A stretch of 28,558 nt of DNA from UBA1206 sp045643125 (GTDB lineage: Bacteria > Bacillota > Clostridia > Oscillospirales > CAG-382), in contig JAZUKE010000063.1 of assembly GCA_045643125.1 (NCBI GenBank), positions 1 through 28,558 on the forward strand. Direction: 5' to 3'. The position numbers and the translations under genes are program-made. Position 1 is the stretch's first letter; the number at the start of each line of letters is the position of its first letter. Below, piece after piece: positions 15,428-22,834 of this stretch. The notes beneath the pieces are model-generated. The model did no database searches and had not been told where the DNA came from. It saw nothing but the letters and a program-made list of their open reading frames with translations.

Positions 15428-16270
15428 ATGAAGAATATTGACAACGCCGTACAAGCCGTATTGCTTATGGAAAAGCAGTTGTGCGGTTTGCTGACCGATA
15501 AGAAGAAATGGGAAAATACATATATCAAAAAGCAAATCGAGAAACGGGAAAGCGGCGGTATCTTTACATTACAAGACCATATAAGAGCAATGGTCTATTC
15601 AATGCTTACATCGGGTGCAAAGTGGGAAAGAATGGAACAGAGCATTGATATAACAACAGGGCAAATCGGTTTTATAGACGAAATCTTTTTACAGTATGAT
15701 GTTAAAGTACTCTTAAAGACTTCTGTATCCTCTTTATCTGCCGAAATCAGGCAAAAGAAACTCGGAACACAGTACATTGATAATCAACTTAAAGCCCTTA
15801 TCAATGTAAATATTCCGAAACTGTTATCCATAGAAAAAGAGTATGGAAGTATTGACGGTTTTTATCAAACATACATTGAAAAAGACCCGTCAATGAAATT
15901 ACTGCTCAAGGCATTATCAAGCGGAACAAGTCCACATAAGTATGTCCAAATGGATATTGCCTTAAATGCGGAATATCTGCGAAATGTCGGTTATGATATT
16001 GCGAAACCCGACAGACATATCTGCCGAATACTAAGCCGAGATTATCTTGATTGTTCAGAATATGGGGATATAAACAAAAACGAAATTGCACGAAAGAACG
16101 AGGCACTTGATATCGTAAAGGCGATTGCTGATAAGTCGGAAAAGAAGATTGCCGAAACCGATTATATTTTGTGGTCATTTTGTGCTGACGGGTACGGGCA
16201 AATCTGTACCTCACGCAATCCAAAATGTGATATATGTTCATCAGTAAAAATTTGTAAAAGGAAAGGATAA
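15428..16270 (+). CDS. HhH-GPD/endonuclease III-like Fe-S DNA glycosylase
   Basis: A 280-residue protein from ATG 15428 (GGTGATTTT upstream). The C-terminus has Cys260, Cys267, Cys270 and Cys276, spaced C-x6-C-x2-C-x5-C exactly as in the [4Fe-4S] loop of endonuclease III/MutY enzymes. About 65 residues before it, VGYDIAKPDRHICRIL fits the helix-hairpin-helix region's end, with Asp195 at the place of the catalytic Asp. The catalytic Lys of bifunctional lyases is not obvious, so it may be a monofunctional glycosylase or a DNA-binding relative. The N-terminal 100 residues are unlike ordinary endonuclease III. Expected role is base excision or recognition of modified DNA. It lies in an operon with the Cro-like and coiled-coil genes. 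Confidence 0.72.
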   Translation: MKNIDNAVQAVLLMEKQLCGLLTDKKKWENTYIKKQIEKRESGGIFTLQDHIRAMVYSMLTSGAKWERMEQSIDITTGQIGFIDEIFLQYDVKVLLKTSVSSLSAEIRQKKLGTQYIDNQLKALINVNIPKLLSIEKEYGSIDGFYQTYIEKDPSMKLLLKALSSGTSPHKYVQMDIALNAEYLRNVGYDIAKPDRHICRILSRDYLDCSEYGDINKNEIARKNEALDIVKAIADKSEKKIAETDYILWSFCADGYGQICTSRNPKCDICSSVKICKRKG

Positions 16271-16275
16271 TTATA

Positions 16276-17205
16276 ATGAGTAAATACACACAAGAGCAGG
16301 AAACAGAAATTGTAAAAGACGCATTGTTTCTAACGAAAACTATTGAACTTGAAGAACAGAAATTAGTATGCGTTGAACACGAAAGATTTCGTTCACAACC
16401 TGTTGCACCTGTACATCAAAAGTTGAACGCACCTCATATTGAACCTAAAATCCCTGCCCCACCAAAAACAAATTATAACTATAAAGATTATTATAACGAA
16501 AATAAAAAAGCAACCATAGCCGGTATGTTTTTAGGCGGAACAATAGGTATGGTTAAAATGGCTAAGGATTATTCCAATAAGAAAAAAGAAATGAACGAAG
16601 ACTTAGCACATTCACCCGAATACTTACAAGCGGTTGAAGATGCAAAACGAAAAGCAGTAGAAGAGCAAAATAGAGTAAATAAAGAAACAGCAGAACAGCA
16701 AGCCAAAATTGATGCTCAATATGCCACAGATTTAGAAAACTATAACAATGTTCTTATGCCAAATTATAAAAGAGACCTTGCAAAATTCGAGGAAATCAGG
16801 CAGAAAAAAATAGATATGTTTAGAGAGGATATAGAACTAAACAGAGAAACATTAGAAGCGTTATATCAAGAAACAAAAATAATTTCTCTCACATATCGCA
16901 GTATAAATACTCTCCTTTGGCTTTATAATGATATGTCAACATCCGACCACGATATTCGCTATGCGACAGAACTGTATGATAGGCAAAGGCAACTTAATGC
17001 AACACTTGCCGTAGGCAGTGCCGTTCAAACCTCAATTAACAATTTGGAAGCATCTGTGAATGGCGGTTTATTTGCTATCTTTGAGGCGATTGAGCAAGGA
17101 AACGATGAACTTGCAAAAACGAGAAGAAACGAAAACTTTGCTAACACAATTAGTATTATTCAAAGGCACAACTTAAACAAAATGGTAAAAGATTATACAA
17201 AGTAA
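16276..17205 (+). CDS. coiled-coil protein of unknown function
   Basis: A 309-residue protein, not recognised. After a Pro-rich stretch (about residues 40-65) comes a Gly-rich hydrophobic segment (ATIAGMFLGGTIGMVKMA), which could insert in or touch a membrane. A long charged helical region rich in Glu, Lys and Gln follows (about residues 100-200, consistent with a coiled coil), then a more mixed C-terminal domain. It starts five bases after the glycosylase-like gene and is surely cotranscribed. The operon ends at the strong terminator at 17244-17291. Confidence 0.65.
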   Translation: MSKYTQEQETEIVKDALFLTKTIELEEQKLVCVEHERFRSQPVAPVHQKLNAPHIEPKIPAPPKTNYNYKDYYNENKKATIAGMFLGGTIGMVKMAKDYSNKKKEMNEDLAHSPEYLQAVEDAKRKAVEEQNRVNKETAEQQAKIDAQYATDLENYNNVLMPNYKRDLAKFEEIRQKKIDMFREDIELNRETLEALYQETKIISLTYRSINTLLWLYNDMSTSDHDIRYATELYDRQRQLNATLAVGSAVQTSINNLEASVNGGLFAIFEAIEQGNDELAKTRRNENFANTISIIQRHNLNKMVKDYTK

Positions 17206-17243
17206 ACCCTATAAAAACAAACATCTCTTTCCGTTTATAAATT

Positions 17244-17291
17244 TCACCGCAGGACTGCACCCGTGATTTTGCAGTTCTGCGGTGATTTTTT
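17244..17291 (+). terminator. intrinsic terminator after the coiled-coil gene
   Basis: A 16-bp stem (17244-17259 against 17270-17285, one G-T pair) is followed by six T residues. Confidence 0.9.
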
Positions 17292-17344
17292 ATAAACGAT
17301 ACTTATTACACCGTTTCGTTTATAATATATTCTGATATTTGATT

Positions 17345-18652
17345 TTATTTTTTGCCACTTATATAATTAAAAAATTCTTTTTCCCGTTCTTCATTTAAGA
17401 GCATATCAATAAAATCTAATTCACCAAAATTATCGGATACTCTTTTTTTAACAATTTCTCCAAGTTGTCTAAGTCTTCTCAATTTAACTAAGCTATGAAT
17501 TCTATTCTTCAAAATGGAATTTGTTTTAATAACTTCGACAAAAGCTTGTGCAGACTCATCATCAAATTTTTCAAACATGGTAGGAATTCTGTATGCAGCA
17601 CCATCCGCATAAAAATCTGTTCTCGCAAAATATGCACTTCCTCCAATATGACCAACATATGTTTGAGTTAATGCGTTAACATAAGAGAAAAGAAGTTCTC
17701 TAGGAATATAGCCAGCATAATTGCTCAGTATTTCTACACATTCATTTTCTTCTGAAAAAACATCAAGATTATTAGTTAAACGTTCTACCACCGGTGCCAA
17801 AAGATATTTTTTTGCCTTAGTTGTTAAATATTTTTTTGCTCCGACTTTAGAAATAAAAGTAAATGCATAATCCGTTGCCACTACATTTCCTTTTACTATT
17901 TCTTGGTCTACTCTATGACTAATTTGTATGATTACACCTTTAGGCAAAACACGCCAAAGAATGGGTGCTACAATTTCTATATTTGACCGTAATATAGTTG
18001 AGCATGTATCTGTAATATATGAAGAAAACAACCTGTTAATCAATTCGTTTTTATAAGTGTCTGGTAAATCAGTAATAGCATCAGAAATAGCATATTCATT
18101 TCTATCAAAGTCAGATGTACCCATATTGTCTATGTACTCATCTATATCTATAATTTGAGGGGGATATTCTTGACTCAAAACATATTTAATACAATCTTCA
18201 ATCATAGAAACAGTTTTTAGCATAGTTGGGTCTGAACTAAGGGGATGCCCATCAAAAATATGACGTGTTTCTTTGGCGTGTTTTAAAACTTTATGTGCTT
18301 CCCAACCAATTACGCCAATTTTATATGCTCCATCAATAAGCATTTCATCGTTAACGTAATCTTGAAAATCGTCATAGTTTTTAATTTCTTTTTTGGGGGA
18401 CATTTCTTTGTTAAATACTTTCAAACTTCTAAAGATGATTTTGTTGCGAAGGTCATCCACTACTGCATTCCAAAAGCTACCAATAGCACTTCTGTAGCCG
18501 CCAACGGGAAGCACACGTAAGGTTTCCACAATGTAAGGACTATCTTTTAAATCCTCTCGAATGTATTGCAACCTATCTTTTACTAATGATATTTCCGCTT
18601 TTTGCAAAACAGCAATTTCGCTATCTTCTTTCTTAATAATTTCACTATTCAT
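17345..18652 (-). CDS. uncharacterised protein with HEPN-like N-terminal motif
   Basis: A 435-residue soluble protein on the opposite strand to its neighbours. No family is firmly recognised. The N-terminal 150 residues are helical, with GSFWNAVVDDLRNKI (about residues 58-72) and an R-x5-H motif in TRHIFDGH (Arg130, His136). That would fit the R-x4-6-H active site of HEPN ribonucleases found in toxin and phage-defence proteins. The C-terminal part is helical and basic near the end (KLRRLRQLGEIVKKR). Standing alone in inverse orientation inside a mobile element is typical of accessory cargo. The ribosome binding site is AGAAGGG upstream of ATG 18652. The HEPN reading is inference. Confidence 0.6.
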   Translation of the reverse strand: MNSEIIKKEDSEIAVLQKAEISLVKDRLQYIREDLKDSPYIVETLRVLPVGGYRSAIGSFWNAVVDDLRNKIIFRSLKVFNKEMSPKKEIKNYDDFQDYVNDEMLIDGAYKIGVIGWEAHKVLKHAKETRHIFDGHPLSSDPTMLKTVSMIEDCIKYVLSQEYPPQIIDIDEYIDNMGTSDFDRNEYAISDAITDLPDTYKNELINRLFSSYITDTCSTILRSNIEIVAPILWRVLPKGVIIQISHRVDQEIVKGNVVATDYAFTFISKVGAKKYLTTKAKKYLLAPVVERLTNNLDVFSEENECVEILSNYAGYIPRELLFSYVNALTQTYVGHIGGSAYFARTDFYADGAAYRIPTMFEKFDDESAQAFVEVIKTNSILKNRIHSLVKLRRLRQLGEIVKKRVSDNFGELDFIDMLLNEEREKEFFNYISGKK

Positions 18653-18890
18653 ATAACTTTACCCTTCTTTATAAAATACTTTTTAATCCGTTACATCAGT
18701 ATTGTTTATCCATTTGTTACCTTACTAATTTTTATTATACCGTATTTGCAGTAGAGAATCAATATGACAAGAGTTTTTAATTGCAACATTTTATCTTAAT
18801 AAGATTATCTTCTAATTCATTGTGTCAAACCCACTACACACTAAATTTACAGTAAATTAAACGCATTTATTAACAAAGTATTAACGGTAG

Positions 18891-18919
18891 TTGGAAAATC
18901 AACAGAAATATATTATAAT
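18891..18919 (+). promoter_or_regulatory. promoter of the resolvase/phosphatase genes
   Basis: TTGGAA (18891-18896), 17 bases, TATAAT (18914-18919), then GGGAGGA before ATG 18952. The rest of the gap 18653-18890 is AT-rich, with no ORF or structure I could support. Confidence 0.65.
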
Positions 18920-18951
18920 ATAAGCGTAAGGAAAATATCGGGAGGATTTTT

Positions 18952-19539
18952 ATGGTTTACGGTTACGCAAGATGTTCCACGAATGAAAAATTGCAAGACA
19001 TCAACAGACAAGTCCGAGAACTCAAACGGCAGGGTGCGACAGATACAACGATTTATCTTGAATACGAAAGCGGTACAAAAGAAGACCGAGCCGAACTACA
19101 AAAACTATTGAATATCGTTCAGCCACAAGATACAATTATCGCAACAGAAGTCAGCCGTATCACACGCAGTACAAAGCAGTTATGTGAAATTATCGAACTT
19201 GCAAAGGATAAACACTTAAAACTTATACTCGGCAATTTTATTGTTGATTGTAGTAAGGCACTTGACCCAATGACAGAGGGAATGCTCAAAATGATGGGCG
19301 TATTCAGTGAAATCGAACGCAATATGACAAGTCAGCGTGTCAAAAGCGGTATGGAAAATGCAAAAGCCAAAGGAAAGAAAATCGGCAGACCGTCTGTTAC
19401 CACAGAAGATATACCGAGTGTGTTTTACAAGCATTATCCAAAATATAAACAGGGCGAGATTACAAAGAAAGACCTTTCACGCCTTTGCGAACTATCCTAT
19501 CCGACCGTATATAAATATTTGAGTATTGTAGAGGGCTAA
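18952..19539 (+). CDS. small serine recombinase (resolvase/invertase family)
   Basis: A 195-residue resolvase-type recombinase. The catalytic serine is Ser9 in YARCSTNEK; further motifs are ATEVSRITRSTKQL, MTEGMLKMMGVFSEIERNMTSQRVKSG (the long E helix) and GKKIGRP before a C-terminal helix-turn-helix. The size is normal for the family. It probably resolves dimers of the element, inverts a segment or aids partition; the large recombinase at 21140 is the better candidate for integration. The next gene starts five bases after its stop codon. Confidence 0.92.
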   Translation: MVYGYARCSTNEKLQDINRQVRELKRQGATDTTIYLEYESGTKEDRAELQKLLNIVQPQDTIIATEVSRITRSTKQLCEIIELAKDKHLKLILGNFIVDCSKALDPMTEGMLKMMGVFSEIERNMTSQRVKSGMENAKAKGKKIGRPSVTTEDIPSVFYKHYPKYKQGEITKKDLSRLCELSYPTVYKYLSIVEG

Positions 19540-19544
19540 AACAG

Positions 19545-19994
19545 ATGAATGTTACAATCATATCCCGTAAGGTAGCAGAAAAATTATTACAGAACGGTTT
19601 TCCGAAAAATGTTGCGGTTATCAGCTTCTATGACCCACCTTCAAAACGCACAGTAGAAATCGCAAAACCCGTTGACTATTCGGCGGTAACGGACAGAGTG
19701 TTTTCAATCCCCATTCACGATATAGATATAGAAATTCTCGAAGATTACGGCTTGACCTTTGATACATATTTTCCCGAAGTCGATAAACTTGCCGATTTTA
19801 TCCGAAAGGCAAACGCAGACGGACTTGATCTTATCTGCCAATGCGAATACGGGCAAAGCAGAAGTGCCGCCTGTGCCGCCGCTATCAGAGAGCATTTTAA
19901 CGGTGACGGTATCAAAGTGTTTGCGGATTACCGTTACTACCCAAATCAGTTGGTATTCAACAAAGTTTTAGAAGCATTAAATAAAACTGAATAA
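19545..19994 (+). CDS. tyrosine/dual-specificity phosphatase-like protein
   Basis: A 149-residue protein with the Cys-based phosphatase signature C-x5-R in CQCEYGQSRSAA (Cys100, Arg106). The central valine-rich strand before it and the acidic segment SIPIHDIDIEIL (a possible general-acid region) fit the small PTP/DSP fold. Genes of this type occur beside resolvases in clostridial mobile elements, but their substrate is not known. It is coupled to the resolvase gene upstream. A hairpin past its stop, within the converging regulator gene, may terminate it. Confidence 0.75.
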   Translation: MNVTIISRKVAEKLLQNGFPKNVAVISFYDPPSKRTVEIAKPVDYSAVTDRVFSIPIHDIDIEILEDYGLTFDTYFPEVDKLADFIRKANADGLDLICQCEYGQSRSAACAAAIREHFNGDGIKVFADYRYYPNQLVFNKVLEALNKTE

Positions 19995-20002
19995 AACGTT
20001 AG

Positions 20003-20641
20003 TTATTCTAAGACAGATAATTTTTTAGAATTATTTGTCTTTTTTCTTTTATATTTATTGTTCGCCGACAAACTAATTTCCGAAACGATTTCTAAAAATG
20101 TTTCTTTTAAAAGAGATTCGGACGATACTTTGAAATATTCAGTTACCTCTGTCTTTTGACAATTAAAATTTGAGGCACATATATCTATTGCATTATTATC
20201 AATATGAAAATTCTTATCGTTGAAATCAAATATGTATGTCAATGTTGCTTTTAATAATTTTTCAAAATTAGGATTACATATTATTTTGTCTAAAACGTTT
20301 GTAAATTCGGAGGGCGAGGGATAAAACGCATTGTTCAAAGTGCGTAGTATAGAGATAGCATTTTCGGATAAGCCAATTTCTTTTTGAATGTCCGTTGCAA
20401 TATGTGTTTTACAATCGTATTCACATAGCAAATATCCCAACTCGCAATCAAACACATCACACATCTTTTTGAGAATTTCTAAATCGGGCAAAACATGTCC
20501 GCTTTCCCATTTTGAAATTGTTTGACGAGACTCAGCAGATAAAGTGAGCTTTTGAGCAAATTCGCCTTGTGTTAATTGTGCATTTTTTCTTTCTGTACTA
20601 ATTCTTTTGCCGATTTTTTTCTTTAATTCTTCAAAGTCCAT
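20003..20641 (-). CDS. XRE-family HTH regulator with C-terminal sensor-like region
   Basis: A 212-residue protein. Residues of about 8-65 form a Cro/CI helix-turn-helix (LTQGEFAQKLTLSAESRQTISKWESG); the remaining 140 residues are not recognised and end in a basic tail. AAGGTGGTGAAATT lies just upstream of the ATG at 20641. It diverges from the leader-peptide and recombinase transcript across a short gap, so it is the prime candidate regulator of the recombinase. Its 3' end converges on the phosphatase gene and contains the shared hairpin. Confidence 0.85.
   Translation of the reverse strand: MDFEELKKKIGKRISTERKNAQLTQGEFAQKLTLSAESRQTISKWESGHVLPDLEILKKMCDVFDCELGYLLCEYDCKTHIATDIQKEIGLSENAISILRTLNNAFYPSPSEFTNVLDKIICNPNFEKLLKATLTYIFDFNDKNFHIDNNAIDICASNFNCQKTEVTEYFKVSSESLLKETFLEIVSEISLSANNKYKRKKTNNSKKLSVLE
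20010..20045. terminator. terminator between converging phosphatase and HTH genes
   Basis: AAGACAGATAATT (20010-20022) pairs with AATTATTTGTCTT (20029-20041, one G-T pair), followed by T residues. It lies inside the last codons of the HTH gene and would act on the plus-strand transcript. Confidence 0.75.
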
Positions 20642-20699
20642 GTTGTTAATTTCACCACCTTTTTAGGTATATATATAATTTATGTGGCAGGATTGTTGC

Positions 20700-20728
20700 T
20701 TGATTGTTACATTATATTCTGTTATACT
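20700..20728 (+). promoter_or_regulatory. promoter of the recombinase leader
   Basis: TTGATT (20700-20705), 17 bases, TATACT (20723-20728). It faces away from the HTH regulator starting at 20641, so autoregulation and joint control are likely. No sigma-E or sigma-K style promoter was found between here and the recombinase. Confidence 0.65.
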
Positions 20729-20757
20729 GTTGTTGTCAAGCGAAAGGAGGCAATATT

Positions 20758-20802
20758 TTGAAAAAAATAATAAAATGGATATTGTTCTTAAATTACCCTT
20801 AA
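20758..20802 (+). CDS. 14-residue leader peptide
   Basis: A very short reading frame, MKKIIKWILFLNYP, starts at TTG (20758) behind an excellent AAAGGAGG (20743-20750). It stops before a structured 140-base stretch leading to the small ORF and recombinase. Strong initiation on a tiny basic-hydrophobic peptide suggests a regulatory leader, although a functional peptide cannot be excluded. Confidence 0.5.
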   Translation: MKKIIKWILFLNYP

Positions 20803-20830
20803 CAAAATAACGCAGTAAAAAGGACATTTC

Positions 20831-20955
20831 AGATTGTCTTTCTCCTTAAATGAAACTAAAGGCATCAAATCATATGCGTTTTGACAAGATTGTTTGTCTT
20901 TCCGCATAAACATTAGTATAAACTAAGAAAGGTGCTTTTAGAATGAAAGACAATT
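20831..20955 (+). promoter_or_regulatory. structured leader with competing arms before the recombinase genes
   Basis: A two-part hairpin pairs TATGCG (20873-20878) with CGCATA (20903-20908) and GACAA (20883-20887) with TTGTC (20894-20898). ATTGTCTTTC (20833-20842) and the close copy TTTGTCTTTC (20893-20902) can both pair with GAAAGACAAT (20946-20955), which is codons 2-5 of the next ORF. Such mutually exclusive pairings resemble attenuation leaders. Confidence 0.45.
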
Positions 20956-21152
20956 TAAATACAATTAAAGTAACAGTTTGTTATAATAATGAGGGTGATG
21001 ACCTATTAGATATTTTAAATAAGTCAATTTGGAATTTTATATCAAACGAGGTTAGAAATATGTATGGTACATCATCAATAACCTCACATTCTACAATAAA
21101 TGCAAAAAGAATGGTCGCTAATTACGGAGGTAACAAAGTATGTATCCAATAA
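20943..21152 (+). CDS. small protein translationally coupled to the recombinase; RDF candidate
   Basis: A 69-residue protein, not recognised. It begins with beta-like NTIKVTVCYNNEGDDLLDIL and continues as a helix. AAAGGTG precedes the ATG. Its last 13 bases overlap the start of the large serine recombinase, and the recombinase's own GGAGGT lies inside it. Small genes next to large serine recombinases sometimes encode recombination directionality factors that switch the enzyme to excision; here that is inference from position and size only. Confidence 0.6.
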   Translation: MKDNLNTIKVTVCYNNEGDDLLDILNKSIWNFISNEVRNMYGTSSITSHSTINAKRMVANYGGNKVCIQ

Positions 21153-22741
21153 TTAACGACCCAAAAAAGTATAGTGCCGCATTGTATGTTCGCTTATCGA
21201 AAGAAGATGAACACAAAAAGAATGCAGACGATGATTCGGAAAGCATAAAGAATCAAATAGAATTGCTTCAAAACTATGCGGCAGAGCAAAAATTAAGTGT
21301 TTATGATACCTATATTGATGACGGATATTCTGGCACAAGTCATCAACGTCCTAATTTTGAACGCTTAATAGACGATATTTATAATAAGAAAGTCAATTTA
21401 GTTATCACTAAAGACTTATCTCGACTTAGTCGTAACTATATTGATACAGGACATTTTCTTGAGGAAGTTTTCCCCGAAGAAAATGTACGCTATATATCCT
21501 TGTTGGACGGTATAGATACATTTGATAAAAATTATTCCGGAGATATTACTCCATTTAAAGCCATACTAAATGATATGTACGCAAAAGATATTTCTAAAAA
21601 AATATCAAGTGTTAAACATAATAAGCAACTTAAAGGAGATTTTATCGGCGGAAAGGCACCATACGGTTATATCAAATCTCCAAATGAGAAAAACAAAATT
21701 GTTGTTGATGAATATGCCGCAGAAATAGTAAAAAAGATATTCAATCTTGCACTTAGCGGTACTTCGTGCAGACAAATTGCAATGGAACTGAATAGAGAAA
21801 ATATACCGACTCCTGCTCAATATGCCAATATAAAGCTGTCTATAAAAGGACCGTATTCAGGAAAATGGAGTTCAGAAAGAGTTAGTGCTATGTTGCAAAA
21901 CGAAGTGTATATCGGAAACATGGTGCAAGGCAGAATGGTTAAAGTGAGTTATAAATCAAAAAAGTGTAAAAGGCTTCCACCAGATGAATGGATTGTTGTT
22001 GAAAATACACACGAGCCAATTATTGATAAAGAAACATTCAAAAAGGTCGGTGAATTGATTAAAAGTCGCAACAATACACGAAGCCGTACATACGATTTTT
22101 TACTCAAAGGTTTAATCTATTGTCATGAATGCGGATATCCGCTTGGCGTAGTTAAGCGGAATCTATCTGGGAATATTCCAACAATGTATTTTGTGTGTCG
22201 AACATATCAAAGATTTACAGAGTACCATACTTGTACTTGTCATTGTGTCAGAGTCGAAGATGTTACATCTGCGGTTATTGATGAAATCAAAAAAGTTTGT
22301 CGGGAATACATCAATAACATAGACACAAAAAATCTTTCTAACAAGGCGACAAAGGAAATTCAATCTTTACTCCGCAAACAAGACAGGGATATAGCCGCAT
22401 TAAATTCCAAGTTGGAGTTTATTCAAAAGAAAATTGACAACGCCTATATGGATAAACTTTCGGAAATAATTGATGCGGATACGTTTAATCGAATATATCA
22501 GAATCTATTAGACGAGCAAAAATCAACTCGTAATAGATTAACCGAATTAAGTAATTCGGATTTTACAGCACAAATCATTGATGAAAACAAGATTAAAGAA
22601 CTTGTGGAGGAATTCATCAATGCCAAAGAATGTAGTAGAGAATTACTTGTAAGTTTGGTTGAACGTATTGAACTTACCGAAGATAAGCAAGTAAAGGTGT
22701 TTTTCAAATTCAAGGAATTAAAAAATCCAAGTCATTTATAA
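21140..22741 (+). CDS. large serine recombinase of the sigK element
   Basis: A 533-residue site-specific recombinase of the SpoIVCA/TndX type. The order of domains is complete. The catalytic domain has Ser20 in YVRLSKED, then YIDDGYSGTSHQRP and TKDLSRLSRNY. The recombinase domain holds GGKAPYGY and LNRENIPTPAQY. A zinc ribbon follows (CHECGYPLG, then a Cys-rich CTCHC), and then a long coiled coil from about residue 390 (LLRKQDRDIAALNSKLEFIQKK). GGAGGT lies eight bases before ATG 21140. The stop codon is 15 bases before the core GTTT of the right junction, the usual position of an integrase beside its att site. It should excise the element to rebuild sigK. Confidence 0.95.
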   Translation: MYPIINDPKKYSAALYVRLSKEDEHKKNADDDSESIKNQIELLQNYAAEQKLSVYDTYIDDGYSGTSHQRPNFERLIDDIYNKKVNLVITKDLSRLSRNYIDTGHFLEEVFPEENVRYISLLDGIDTFDKNYSGDITPFKAILNDMYAKDISKKISSVKHNKQLKGDFIGGKAPYGYIKSPNEKNKIVVDEYAAEIVKKIFNLALSGTSCRQIAMELNRENIPTPAQYANIKLSIKGPYSGKWSSERVSAMLQNEVYIGNMVQGRMVKVSYKSKKCKRLPPDEWIVVENTHEPIIDKETFKKVGELIKSRNNTRSRTYDFLLKGLIYCHECGYPLGVVKRNLSGNIPTMYFVCRTYQRFTEYHTCTCHCVRVEDVTSAVIDEIKKVCREYINNIDTKNLSNKATKEIQSLLRKQDRDIAALNSKLEFIQKKIDNAYMDKLSEIIDADTFNRIYQNLLDEQKSTRNRLTELSNSDFTAQIIDENKIKELVEEFINAKECSRELLVSLVERIELTEDKQVKVFFKFKELKNPSHL

Positions 22742-22760
22742 TAAGCGATATTTGATGTTT
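22742..22760 (+). other. right attachment junction (attR)
   Basis: The element arm TAAGCGATATT (22742-22752) and TGAT lead into the core GTTT (22757-22760), after which sigK coding resumes. With the arm at 11750-11760 it forms an inverted repeat around the central GT when the element ends are joined. Confidence 0.8.
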
Positions 22761-22834
22761 CGAGGATAGAAAAGCTTTCTCTTGAAAAAATAAACGCATA
22801 TATGACAAGAAGTTCAAACAATAACTTGACATAA
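22760..22834 (+). CDS. sigK: sigma-K, C-terminal 24 codons
   Basis: The separated 3' end of sigK, TCG AGG ATA GAA AAG and so on, reads SRIEKLSLEKINAYMT, then RSSNNNLT and stop TAA at 22832-22834. SRIEK completes the conserved SRSYVSRIEK recognition helix of sigma region 4.2 left unfinished at 11746. It has no start codon of its own and can only be expressed after excision. The rebuilt protein would have 234 residues, close to the usual length of sigma-K. Confidence 0.9.
   Translation, partial: SRIEKLSLEKINAYMTRSSNNNLT

Larger units (their letters stand above)
11744..22760. mobile_element. skin-like sigK-intervening element, about 11.0 kb
   Basis: Both boundaries are fixed by sigK itself: the 5' part ends in codon GTT at 11744 and the 3' part resumes at TCG (22760), and the 4-base core GTTT is present at both junctions (11744-11747 and 22757-22760). 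Removing one copy plus the intervening 11,013 bases restores an uninterrupted 234-codon sigK. The interior is plainly more AT-rich than both flanks and encodes a large serine recombinase at its right edge, a primase/helicase, regulators and cargo. No virion, relaxase or conjugation genes were recognised, so it is a small prophage-satellite-like or integrative element rather than a full phage. It is analogous to B. subtilis skin and C. difficile skinCd, where recombinase-driven excision rebuilds sigK during sporulation. Confidence 0.9.

Noticed and set aside
20803..20942. Sigma-E or sigma-K promoter for the recombinase
   Set aside because: CATA-type -10 candidates (for example at 20905) have no matching -35 at the right distance.
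11744..22760. Complete prophage or conjugative element
   Set aside because: No capsid, terminase, portal, tail, lysis, relaxase or type IV secretion genes were seen in 11 kb.
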